NCBI GenBank assembly: GCA_016183765.1
Contig: JACPEA010000002.1
Span: forward strand, 62,001-126,000
Reading direction: 5' to 3'
DNA from: Bacteroidota bacterium
Lineage (GTDB): Bacteria > Bacteroidota > Bacteroidia > Chitinophagales > Chitinophagaceae
Length of the DNA stretch: 64,000 nucleotides
Shown: one piece after another, positions 33,017 through 41,029 of the stretch
Layout of the letters: each line of letters opens with the position of its first letter
How positions within the stretch are numbered: position 1 is the stretch's first letter
Translations under genes and position numbers: made by a program
The notes under the pieces: generated by a model
What the model was told of the DNA's origin: nothing
Seen by the model: the letters and a program-made list of their open reading frames with translations, nothing else
Databases searched by the model: none

Positions 33017-34912
33017 TCAGGTTACTTTTATTTTGTCAGAGTTAGCCTTCATCAGGCTTTTTCCTTTTATCATAAACCGGAGTGTGCGCCGGGTGACTGA
33101 CAGGTGACGTTGATATTTCTTTTCCCTGCTGCGGTTGTCGCTATACGCTGTAACGATCTCTGTGGTGGTGATCATGCCGGTTACTTTGTTCCTGATCTTG
33201 TTGGACAGAACGGCGATCACGTCCATTTTAGTCGATCCCATTATCTCGGAAACAGATCCGGCATCCTGCTCCTCATACACATATGCAGTGCTCTCTGAGA
33301 GGATCTCTTTTACTGCTACAAACTCGTTGACATGGCTGCTGAACAGTCTTTTTCTTTCTACATAACCCAGGAAATTTTCTTCCTCATCTATTACGATCAG
33401 AAAATGATACGGGTAGCGGCTCATATTTTCGGATAACCAGCCCCTGAGTTGCCCAACCGTATTTTCGATACTCACCATGATGGCGACCTTTTTTACGAGA
33501 TCACCAGCGTTGATGGTCCTTAAAACATCCGGCTCATAGGAGTGAGGGGTACGAACACCTCTGCGTTGAATTTTTTCAGTCATGATACTTCCTTTGGAAA
33601 GCAGCATCGCTACCAGGTAGGCTGCCGTGCAGGCGCCTAATAAGGGAAGTAGTCCTTCTACCTGTCCGGTAGTTTCCAATGCAAAAAGGATCGAGGTGAG
33701 AATAGCCCTGGATGCACCTGCAAACATAGATGCCATCCCTATTAAAGCTGCGGATGCGATGGTGATCCCGCTTGCGGGGAACAGGGCCAGGATGCCCATG
33801 CCCAAAAGGGCCCCAAAGGCACCGCCAATGGTAAATAAGGGTGCCAGGGTACCTCCGGAAGTGCCACTTCCCAAGGAAATTACCCATGACAGGTATTTGA
33901 GAAAGCATAAAACACATAGGGCGGAAACTGTTAGGGAACCTTTCAGCAGGTCAACGATATTTTCGTATCCTACACCCATTGTATTGGGTGCGTATAATCC
34001 CGTGATGCCCACGGCAATAGCCCCTATGGCGGGCCACCACATCCAGTGAACGGGTAATTTCTCGAATTGGTCCTCAACCCAATACACAGATTTGGAGATC
34101 AGAGAAGCCACAATACCAATGAATCCACCCATCAGGATATACGTAAGCAGGGCATTACCTGAAGGCGGTAAGATGGGCGCCATATGAAATACGGGCTTAC
34201 TGTCAAAAAGGAACAGATGCATGGCAGCTCCGGTGGCACATGCCAGCGCAACGGGTATGAGGGATTTAGGAGCGTATTCGAATAAGAGCAATTCAATGGC
34301 AAGCATAACAGCGGCAACAGGTGTCCCGAAAATAGCCGCCATGCCGGCACAGGCGCCTGCAGTGAGTATGATTTTCCGTTCGGATGCCGAGATGCGCATG
34401 ATTTGCCCAGTCAATGAGCCAAAAGCTCCTCCGGTTGCAATGATGGGTCCTTCTGCACCAAAAGGACCACCTGTTCCTATCGAAATGGCGGATGAAAGTG
34501 GTTTCAGGAAAGTGAGCCTGGGAGGGATCTTGCTTTCATGTAAAATAATTTTCTCCATTGCCTCCGGAATGCCATGACCACGTATGGCCGAAGAACCAAA
34601 TCTGGCGATCAGTCCAACCAGGATACTACCCGCAATGGGCACTACAATGACCGACAATCCCAATGTATTACCCTCTGGTGATGCAGGACGAAAAGAAAAC
34701 CGGTGGTAGAAGGAAAGGTTCGTTATCCCATTGATCAGTAGTACCAGGCTTTTGGCAATGATACTTATCAGTATGGCATTCAGGATGGCCTGTAAACTCA
34801 AGGGTAAGATCCTGATGGATATAGGGGCTGTGTCTTCTGTATAACCTTCCGTGTCGTTGAACGTATTGTGCAGGGAGGGCGAAACCGGAATGCTTTCTTT
34901 TGGGTTATTCAT
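33017..34912 (-). CDS. ClC-family chloride channel/antiporter with CBS domains
   Basis: A 631-residue protein. The membrane part (about 30-450) carries the ClC selectivity-filter motifs GTGGPFGAEGPIIATGGAFG and GTSGGTLAPLFTIGGAFGA. The gating glutamate of the GxEGP motif is kept, though the usual Arg before it is Ala. The C-terminal part (about 465-600) contains two CBS domains that normally bind adenine nucleotides. It moves chloride, or nitrate or fluoride in some clades, across the inner membrane. Two small genes follow closely. The Crp/Fnr gene at 35059 is divergent, sharing a 146-bp AT-rich promoter region. Confidence 0.93.
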   Translation of the reverse strand: MNNPKESIPVSPSLHNTFNDTEGYTEDTAPISIRILPLSLQAILNAILISIIAKSLVLLINGITNLSFYHRFSFRPASPEGNTLGLSVIVVPIAGSILVGLIARFGSSAIRGHGIPEAMEKIILHESKIPPRLTFLKPLSSAISIGTGGPFGAEGPIIATGGAFGSLTGQIMRISASERKIILTAGACAGMAAIFGTPVAAVMLAIELLLFEYAPKSLIPVALACATGAAMHLFLFDSKPVFHMAPILPPSGNALLTYILMGGFIGIVASLISKSVYWVEDQFEKLPVHWMWWPAIGAIAVGITGLYAPNTMGVGYENIVDLLKGSLTVSALCVLCFLKYLSWVISLGSGTSGGTLAPLFTIGGAFGALLGMGILALFPASGITIASAALIGMASMFAGASRAILTSILFALETTGQVEGLLPLLGACTAAYLVAMLLSKGSIMTEKIQRRGVRTPHSYEPDVLRTINAGDLVKKVAIMVSIENTVGQLRGWLSENMSRYPYHFLIVIDEEENFLGYVERKRLFSSHVNEFVAVKEILSESTAYVYEEQDAGSVSEIMGSTKMDVIAVLSNKIRNKVTGMITTTEIVTAYSDNRSREKKYQRHLSVTRRTLRFMIKGKSLMKANSDKIKVT

Positions 34913-35058
34913 CTGCTAAAATCAATTTCGGGCTATAGGTTTAAAATATTGCCTAATTAATATAAAATTAAACATTGTTAATAATTATCGGCTATTAATA
35001 TTGTATAAATAATATTATTTAACTTTCCGGTATATCAAAATAATCAGTATCATTAGGT

Positions 35059-35760
35059 ATGGAAAAAGGGCTTATAAGTTGTTTTTCAAAGAGTTGTTTT
35101 TTGTGTAACCACTGTATTCCTGAGTGGGTGCCGTTTGTTGAGAAAAATAAAAAAATGATTCACTTTAAGAAAGGAGAATCCATTTTTCAGGAAGGAGAGA
35201 AGGTAGAAGGAATATATTTCCTTAATAGTGGAAAAGTAAAAGTTCACAAGCAATGGAACGAAGAAAAACAATTGATCATCAGATTTGTAAAAGAAGGAGA
35301 TGTGCTTGGGCACCGTGGTTTCGGGAATAGTAATATTTATCCTGTTTCTGCAACGGCTCTTGAGCCAACTACTGTTTGTTTTTTTACATACGATTTTTTC
35401 CTGGCTTCGTTGAAGACGAACCATGAACTAACGTTTAACCTCCTGATGTTCTATTCGGCTGAATTAGAAAATGCGGAGCAGCGAATGCGCGATCTTGTTC
35501 ATATGGATACCAGGGGAAAAATAGCTGATGCATTGTTGATGCTGAAGAACCATTTTGGTTGTGATAAGGACGGCAATATTGAAATGAAGCTTACCAGGCA
35601 AGACCTGTCTTCTTTTGTAGGTGCTACCTATGAAACCGTATTCAAGATCATCAATGAACTGGTTAAGGAGAAAACGATTTCTGTAAAAGGGAAAGAGATC
35701 AAAATAGTAAATGAAAAAAAAATGCGATCCTACACCCTGCCGGCAGAGGTTAAGAAATAA
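35059..35760 (+). CDS. Crp/Fnr-family regulator with N-terminal cysteine cluster
   Basis: A 233-residue transcription factor. Cysteines 8, 13, 16 and 19 form a C-x4-C-x2-C-x2-C cluster ahead of the cNMP-binding-like beta-roll (about 30-140). The roll has KKGESIFQEGEKVEGIYFLNSGKVKV. A long dimer helix follows, then a Crp-type winged helix with LTRQDLSSFVGATYETVFKIINEL. Fnr-like proteins bind a [4Fe-4S] cluster through such cysteines and lose DNA binding on exposure to oxygen or NO. This one is a good candidate for the regulator that reads the ATGAT-N4-ATCAT boxes at 39-48 kb. Confidence 0.88.
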   Translation: MEKGLISCFSKSCFLCNHCIPEWVPFVEKNKKMIHFKKGESIFQEGEKVEGIYFLNSGKVKVHKQWNEEKQLIIRFVKEGDVLGHRGFGNSNIYPVSATALEPTTVCFFTYDFFLASLKTNHELTFNLLMFYSAELENAEQRMRDLVHMDTRGKIADALLMLKNHFGCDKDGNIEMKLTRQDLSSFVGATYETVFKIINELVKEKTISVKGKEIKIVNEKKMRSYTLPAEVKK

Positions 35761-35972
35761 GTGACTTTTTCCATGGGTATCCGAATGCATGTTTCTTCCT
35801 CTGGTCGTATGCTCAATACTTCGTCATTCCTTTACTGTCTGCAGGCTGGCTCTGTGACCGCATTTGCCTCTTTTTTATAAGGGAAACAGATTGATCTTGC
35901 TCTTTGACGGGACTATGATAGGATTCACCGGGCAATGGGTGTTCAAACGGGAAATTGGATTAATTTAACGGC

Positions 35973-36788
35973 ATGAAATACCTGTTGTCTGCTTTTTTTG
36001 TGACCATTTGCTTGTCTGTTCTTGCGCAGTCTAACTATACGGTCGTAAAAGATCTGACTTACTATTCGGATTCTTCCGATCAATATACCCATGTGCGTTG
36101 CCGGCTGGATATCCATTATCCAAAAGGCAAGAAAGGACTTGCGACCATCGTCTGGTTCCATGGAGGCGGTTTGACCGGGGGGAATAAGGAATTGCCGAAG
36201 GATTTATTAGAGAAAGGATACATTGTTATTGGCGTAGGGTATCGTTTATCGCCTAAGGTAAAAGTGGCAGACTGTATCGAAGATGCTGCGGCTGCTGTGG
36301 CCTGGACCTTTGCACATATCGGTGAGTATGGAGGTGATAACCGGAAAATTTATCTCTCCGGGCATTCAGCAGGTGGCTAACTGGTAATGATGGTTGCGCT
36401 GAATAAGCAGTACCTGTTAAGACACGCCATCAACGCTGATGAGATCGCCGGCATCATACCGTTCAGTGGTCAGACCGTCACACATTTTACAGCAAGAAAA
36501 GAACGCGGTGTGCCGGAGAAACAGCCTGAGATCGATGGTCTTGCCCCATTGTTCTATGTTCGTCCCGATGCGCCTCCGATGCTGCTGATCACGGGCGACA
36601 AAGACCTGGAAATGCTTGGGAGATACGAGGAAAACGCATATCTCAGTCGAATGATGAAAGTAAATGGCCATACCCGTACCCGTTTGTTGGAATTACAGGG
36701 ATTTGACCATGTAGGTATGGCCTACCCAGCGTTTCCGCTGCTGTTAAAAGAGGTTGGCAAGTGGGAAAATGAGAAGAAGCCCCATTAA
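35973..36788 (+). pseudogene. Alpha/beta hydrolase (esterase) interrupted by a stop codon
   Basis: Two in-frame pieces together make one secreted esterase of about 271 residues. The first has a signal peptide (MKYLLSAFFVTICLSVLAQ), the oxyanion motif FHGGG and the nucleophile elbow GHSAGG. A TAA at 36378-36380 comes directly after it. The frame then continues without shift as LVMMVALNKQY, and ends with LITGDKDLEM (likely Asp) and GFDHVGM (His). The family normally has an aromatic residue at the stop position (GGYL), so a single TAC or TAT to TAA change explains the break. A sequencing error is the alternative. A second piece translated alone would lack the serine. Confidence 0.85.
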
Positions 36789-36863
36789 AATACAATAGAA
36801 CCAGCTGTTGATAATCAGTAAGCCGATCAGCTTTTGTTCACTGCTATTTCATCATTTTCCGCC

Positions 36864-37544
36864 ATGGCAGGATTCAATATTCAATATTTACTTCCTGTAT
36901 CTTGCACACCAATGGTTTACCCTACTACATTACAGGAAGTACAGGAAGGTCTCTTATTATACGTGCCTGATCCTGGATCGGTGAAGACCGTGTATGAGCA
37001 ATTGTTGGAGAAGGATCCCAACATTGCTTTTCCTTTTTGGGCAAAGATCTGGTCGTCTGCGATTGCTTTATCCTGCTTTCTGCAAACAGAGCCTGAATGG
37101 GTGAGGGGAAAAAGGGTATTGGAATTAGGGGCCGGTATCGGATTGCCATCCTTCAGTGTGGCAAAACAGGCGGCAGAGATGATCATCAGTGATCATGCAT
37201 CGGAAGCCGTAGCATTGATCGCCAAAAATATTCAATACCAGGGGCTGACCAATGCACAGGCAAGACGGATCGATTGGAATCATTTTCCTGCAGCGATCGT
37301 TGCCGATACCGTATTGTTAAGTGATGTGAATTATGCACCCGACCAGTTTGCCGCATTACTGAAACTGATCAGAAAATTACTTGACCGGGGAACGGTCATT
37401 ATCCTGGCTACCCCGCAACGCATTACCGCATCCCCTTTCGCCGAAGCGCTGCAACCCTTTATCAAACGTTCGTTTTTACAAGCTGTTCCGGATAAAGAAC
37501 AGGAAATGGATATCCGGATACTCATTCTTGATCCTGGATACTAG
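36864..37544 (+). CDS. SAM-dependent methyltransferase (nicotinamide N-methyltransferase / METTL-like)
   Basis: A 226-residue protein. The ATG at 36864 is preferred over a far upstream TTG; an ATG at 36912 is also possible. SAM motif I is VLELGAGIGLPSFSVA, followed by the acidic IISDHASEAV. A DNH-like position (about 140) precedes the ADTVLLSDVNY strand, as in the Methyltransf_16 / lysine methyltransferase group. Members modify proteins or small molecules; the substrate is unknown. It stands between the broken esterase and the convergent ric gene. The spacer to ric contains CTTGGTC repeats. Confidence 0.8.
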   Translation: MAGFNIQYLLPVSCTPMVYPTTLQEVQEGLLLYVPDPGSVKTVYEQLLEKDPNIAFPFWAKIWSSAIALSCFLQTEPEWVRGKRVLELGAGIGLPSFSVAKQAAEMIISDHASEAVALIAKNIQYQGLTNAQARRIDWNHFPAAIVADTVLLSDVNYAPDQFAALLKLIRKLLDRGTVIILATPQRITASPFAEALQPFIKRSFLQAVPDKEQEMDIRILILDPGY

Positions 37545-37585
37545 ATCCTTGGTCCTTGGTCCTTGGTCCTTGACTCTTGATTCTT
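37545..37585. repeat. CTTGGTC-type 7-bp tandem repeat
   Basis: Three tandem CCTTGGT units followed by degenerate CTTGACT/CTTGATT units lie between two convergent genes. No regulatory signal was recognised. Confidence 0.6.
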
Positions 37586-37597
37586 GATTTTTGTTCC

Positions 37598-38317
37598 TTA
37601 ATTATGCAATGCCATCACTTTCTGCAATGCCAGTGGAAACAGAACATTGTTTTCAACATGCACATGCTGGTGCAGGTCGTTTTCAAAAGATTTGAGTTCT
37701 TCAAGGCAGATGCGGTGTGTGGTGCAGGCATCGGCAGGGGGGGTGTATTCGTTGGTGAGTTCGCGGATGCGGAACATGAGCTGGCCTGAGGTATCGTGTT
37801 CCGCTTCCATCATATGAATGGGAGTAGCAAGGTAACCCGGTCCCATGGCAATAATTGCGGCCTTATTTTCGCCGGAAGCGATCTCCTGAATTCTCGGGAA
37901 CAGGATCTTTTCTTCCTTCTCCATATGTGGTAACAATTCTTCAATAACAGCGGTGAACAGGTCCAGTACCGTACGCATATGAGGATACCGGTCGCCATGT
38001 TTTGATGCTACTTTCTGTACATGACCATGTATGGTGGCAAAACTGTTCCGGATATAAAAATGATGGTGTATCTGGATATAGGAGATCAGCTGATCGACCG
38101 TCATCTCGTTAAAAGGCATGAGCGGCCTGGTATTTATAACAGCATTATTCAGTTCTTCCACCACGTTGTTTACGGGGATATTCTTTTCGGTACAGGCTTG
38201 TTCCAGTGTTTTTTTACCACGACAGCAGAAATCGAGGCTGTATTTCTCCAGTACAGGAATATATCCATGGTTAGAAAGTGCAATGCCGGCAAGGGTTTGT
38301 TGGGCAATGGTTGGCAT
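37598..38317 (-). CDS. ric: Iron-sulfur cluster repair di-iron protein (RIC/YtfE/ScdA)
   Basis: A 239-residue protein. The N-terminal DUF542 domain has the SLDFCCRGKKTLEQAC motif (about 27-42). The hemerythrin-like domain then supplies His and Glu ligands: HHHFYI, H in MRTVLDLF context, HMEKEEKILFP, MEAEHDTSGQLM and HQHVHVENNVLFP. It restores Fe-S clusters damaged by nitric oxide or oxidants, and may itself release or reduce NO. Placement beside nos genes and Fnr-like boxes fits a NO-stress role. A degenerate box, ATGATTCAGGTCAG, lies 47 bp upstream. Confidence 0.95.
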   Translation of the reverse strand: MPTIAQQTLAGIALSNHGYIPVLEKYSLDFCCRGKKTLEQACTEKNIPVNNVVEELNNAVINTRPLMPFNEMTVDQLISYIQIHHHFYIRNSFATIHGHVQKVASKHGDRYPHMRTVLDLFTAVIEELLPHMEKEEKILFPRIQEIASGENKAAIIAMGPGYLATPIHMMEAEHDTSGQLMFRIRELTNEYTPPADACTTHRICLEELKSFENDLHQHVHVENNVLFPLALQKVMALHN

Positions 38318-38363
38318 ATGTCATGATTTGAGGTGAAGTTCTGCAACCCAGCCATAAGTTTTT

Positions 38364-38377
38364 ATGATTCAGGTCAG
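38364..38377. promoter_or_regulatory. Degenerate Fnr-like box upstream of ric
   Basis: ATGATTCAGGTCAG fits the ATGAT-N4-ATCAT pattern in the left half and TCA of the right half. It lies about 47 bp before the ric start and overlaps the stop of the oxidase-like gene. Confidence 0.4.
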
Positions 38378-39606
38378 TTTCCTGGTTTTATTTTCCGGAA
38401 AGCCAGTAACATCACCAAAATACCCGTAAACAGGATCAGGGCGGTAGCCAGCAATGATTCGTTGATGAAAGGGATACTTTGGTAACTGAGTGCCGCGGTT
38501 CCCTGCACCATCAGCACAATTTCGTTGATGATGACGCCTGCAACAAAAATGCGGATACCTGTTAACAGTATTTTGCTCAGTGTATTATTGATGGAAATAG
38601 CCAGCTGGCCAATCAGGAAAATGCTGAACATGCCCAGCAATACCAGGTGCAGGTAGCCAATGACAATGGGTCGAAATCCAAAAGCCAATTGACTGAGGGA
38701 GGGTATGGTAGAACCCAGTTGTAATAATAGTTTGATGCTGGTTGCCAGGGCGGCCAATAACAACAGCCACTGGCTGTTGCCCGGAAAGAGTTTGCGGATC
38801 TCTGCCCGGTTTTTGAAACAGGCAGAAAGAAACAGCCACCAGGCAAGCACCTGCGCAATGGCAGCGGCAATCACCAGCACATATACCAGTTGACTCATGG
38901 GTAACCACAATGCCGATAACAGGTAGGCCGGTATACAGGCAAAGGCAAAAAGCAGGTAAATGTACCAGAGTTTTTTCCTGAGGAAGACCAATGTTTCCAA
39001 CCTTGCCGTCAGCAAACCCATCGCCGCAAAAAAGAACCAGCCATTGTACTGGAAGTGCAGGAAGAAATAAACGGCTGCCAGGTACCAGTTCTGGTGCACG
39101 GTCTGGGTGGCCATCATGAATGCCAGTGCAAAAGCTCCCAGGGCCGATACCGCGTTGAAGAGCAAAGCCAGCTTGAACCAGCTATGGCTGATCTTTTGCA
39201 CGGAAAGCCGGTTCAGGTCTTTCCAGTATACTACGGCAAATATCCAGGAGACAAAAATAGACAGGGTAGAAAAGGTTATCGACCATGGGCCATACCCTTG
39301 TATGGGAAACCATAGTAGCATGCCATAAGCGGTAAGCAGGTTACCCCATAACAGGGAACGGTATTTCCGGAATTGATCCCTGCCTGATTGTTCAGAAAGG
39401 TATTGTACCAGTAAAACCATGAGCGTATGGGTGATCCATCCCGAAAAAGCAAAATGTGAGTGTCCGTGCAACAGGTGTTTCTGGTCAATAAAGGGTAACG
39501 AAAAAGCGATCTTGTAACGAAGTACCACACCGATCAGGGAAACCAGTAACAGGTTCAGCACGGATACCTGTAACCATTTATGAAGAGAAGAGCGCATACC
39601 TGACAT
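38374..39606 (-). CDS. Heme-copper-oxidase-subunit-I-like membrane protein
   Basis: A 410-residue protein with twelve hydrophobic helices. Helix 2 starts with HLLHGHSHFAFSGW, helix 6 holds FFLHFQYNGW and helix 10 has GYLHLVLLGMF. The number and placing of helices and these histidines recall subunit I of heme-copper oxidases and NO reductases. The usual copper-site HPEVY and HH motifs are missing, so it is a divergent relative rather than a standard enzyme. A perfect Fnr-like palindrome lies 37 bp upstream, and ric lies directly downstream. A role in NO or heme handling under low oxygen is plausible. The function is unproven. Confidence 0.6.
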   Translation of the reverse strand: MSGMRSSLHKWLQVSVLNLLLVSLIGVVLRYKIAFSLPFIDQKHLLHGHSHFAFSGWITHTLMVLLVQYLSEQSGRDQFRKYRSLLWGNLLTAYGMLLWFPIQGYGPWSITFSTLSIFVSWIFAVVYWKDLNRLSVQKISHSWFKLALLFNAVSALGAFALAFMMATQTVHQNWYLAAVYFFLHFQYNGWFFFAAMGLLTARLETLVFLRKKLWYIYLLFAFACIPAYLLSALWLPMSQLVYVLVIAAAIAQVLAWWLFLSACFKNRAEIRKLFPGNSQWLLLLAALATSIKLLLQLGSTIPSLSQLAFGFRPIVIGYLHLVLLGMFSIFLIGQLAISINNTLSKILLTGIRIFVAGVIINEIVLMVQGTAALSYQSIPFINESLLATALILFTGILVMLLAFRKIKPGN

Positions 39607-39643
39607 TTAGCTGCAAAGGAAAGCCGGGTGAGTGGATATGGGT

Positions 39644-39657
39644 ATGATTGCAATCAT
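39644..39657. promoter_or_regulatory. Fnr-like box ATGATTGCAATCAT
   Basis: A perfect 14-bp palindrome of the form ATGAT-N4-ATCAT, centred 44 bp before the start of the oxidase-like gene. It matches the core of Fnr/Dnr sites (TGAT-N4-ATCA). Confidence 0.7.
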
Positions 39658-39658
39658 A

Positions 39659-40255
39659 TCAGCAATAGACTTTTCCTTTTTCGATAACCAGCTCGCCTTT
39701 ATCGTGCATATTCCGCATAGCACGGATAACGGTTTCTACGCGCAGGCCGGTCATGTCGGCGATCTGCTGGCGGGTAAGTTTGAGCTGGTTGCATTTGGGG
39801 CAGAAATTCTTGTTCTCTGCCTTCAGGTATTTGATCAGCGTTGCAATACGGGCTTCGGGTGCATTCAATGCCAGCGCTTTCAGTAACAGGAATTTAAAAC
39901 GCACCCTTTTGGCCAGTAAACGGCTGAAAGTAAAATGGACCTCCGGGCTGTCTTTCAATAACTGGCTGAAAGAAGACCGGTGCAATCGTATCAGTACGGA
40001 ATCTTCTTCTGCAATGGCTGTAGCGGCGTAAGGGCCTTCGTCGAAAAGCGGGATCTCTCCAAAACATTCGCCTTCATCAATAATGGTCTGAATGAATTCA
40101 TGTCCTTCATCATCAATATTGATCCAGCGAACGCTGCCGCTGACAAGCTGATAATAAAACTGGCAGCTGGTTCCTTCCTGGAAAATCACTTCTCCGGCGC
40201 TTACTTTTTTGTAAGCCGCACCGCATGCCAATAACAGGTCAATATCGATCATCAT
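39659..40255 (-). CDS. Crp/Fnr-family regulator (Dnr-like)
   Basis: A 198-residue transcription factor. The cNMP-binding-like domain (about 5-120) has SAGEVIFQEGTSCQFYYQLVSGSV and a GECFGEIPLF segment. The C-terminal winged helix has LTRQQIADMTGLRVETVIRAMRNM. It lacks the four N-terminal cysteines seen in the regulator at 35059; two further cysteines (CPKC) lie before the DNA-binding helix. Size and position divergent from the nos operon resemble Dnr/NnrR regulators that sense NO through heme. Two Fnr-like boxes (40311-40346) lie between it and the cytochrome gene. Confidence 0.9.
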   Translation of the reverse strand: MMIDIDLLLACGAAYKKVSAGEVIFQEGTSCQFYYQLVSGSVRWINIDDEGHEFIQTIIDEGECFGEIPLFDEGPYAATAIAEEDSVLIRLHRSSFSQLLKDSPEVHFTFSRLLAKRVRFKFLLLKALALNAPEARIATLIKYLKAENKNFCPKCNQLKLTRQQIADMTGLRVETVIRAMRNMHDKGELVIEKGKVYC

Positions 40256-40310
40256 AGTAGTGGTTGTTTGTAGTGGTATCCAAAACTATCTGTCCCTTTG
40301 TTGCGGGTAG

Positions 40311-40346
40311 ATGATTCATATCATCTGAATGTATGATTTAAATCAG
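40311..40346. promoter_or_regulatory. Paired Fnr-like boxes in the crp-nos intergenic region
   Basis: ATGATTCATATCAT (40311-40324) and ATGATTTAAATCAG (40333-40346) share the TGAT-N4-ATCA core. Their centres are 22 bp apart, two helical turns, so both face the same side. They lie between the divergent regulator gene and the cytochrome c/nosZ operon and could control both. Confidence 0.75.
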
Positions 40347-40499
40347 GTTTTAACAAGTATTAATTACAATATATTTGTTATTAACAATATACGCATAGTA
40401 TTTTTTATTTTTTTCTGGGGTATGATTGTACGCATAAAACTGCGGTAAAAGGAGGGCTAATCTTGTATATTGCAATTAACCAATCAAAAAAATACCAGT

Positions 40500-40979
40500 A
40501 TGAAAAGAACTATTACTGCAATCATTGCTGTAGTTGCCCTGTATGCTTGTGGCAACCAGAACGGATCGGCTCCTGCCGCAACTGCCACTGCCTCTGAAAC
40601 ACCTGCTGCAGAAGCTTCTGCCAATCCATCCTATGATCCTAACAGGGGTGAAGGTAAGTACAAGGATTTTGAAGTGCCTGCCGCACTGGATGGTGCCCTG
40701 GCCGGAAAAGGAGACAAAGTTTATGGTGTAAAATGCAGTAGCTGCCATAAAACAACCGATGAAAAACTGGTAGGTCCCGGATGGCATGGTGTAACCTCAC
40801 GCTACAGTGCTGCCTGGATCATGAACTTCATCACTAATACCGATGAAATGCTGACCAAAGACCCCAAAGCGCAGGCGCAGCTTGAGATCTGTCTGGTGCG
40901 TATGCCCAACCAGAACCTTAGCGATGATGAAGCGAGAAGTCTGTATGAGTTCATGCGTAAGAACGACGGTGTTAAATAA
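40500..40979 (+). CDS. Periplasmic c-type cytochrome lipoprotein, first gene of nos cluster
   Basis: A 159-residue protein from the ATG at 40500, chosen because it starts the signal sequence; an upstream TTG frame would add ten residues. The lipobox ends in VALYAC, so it is anchored by lipid. After a Pro/Ala/Glu-rich linker comes one heme site, KCSSCHKT, with the sixth ligand Met probably in VRMPNQNLS. It is a single-heme cytochrome likely to pass electrons to NosZ, whose gene begins 50 nt downstream. Cytochromes of this kind accompany clade II nosZ genes. Confidence 0.9.
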   Translation: MKRTITAIIAVVALYACGNQNGSAPAATATASETPAAEASANPSYDPNRGEGKYKDFEVPAALDGALAGKGDKVYGVKCSSCHKTTDEKLVGPGWHGVTSRYSAAWIMNFITNTDEMLTKDPKAQAQLEICLVRMPNQNLSDDEARSLYEFMRKNDGVK

Positions 40980-41029
40980 GTCTGTAAACAGTAACTGTTG
41001 CATATCAACCTAACCTAAAACATAACAGC

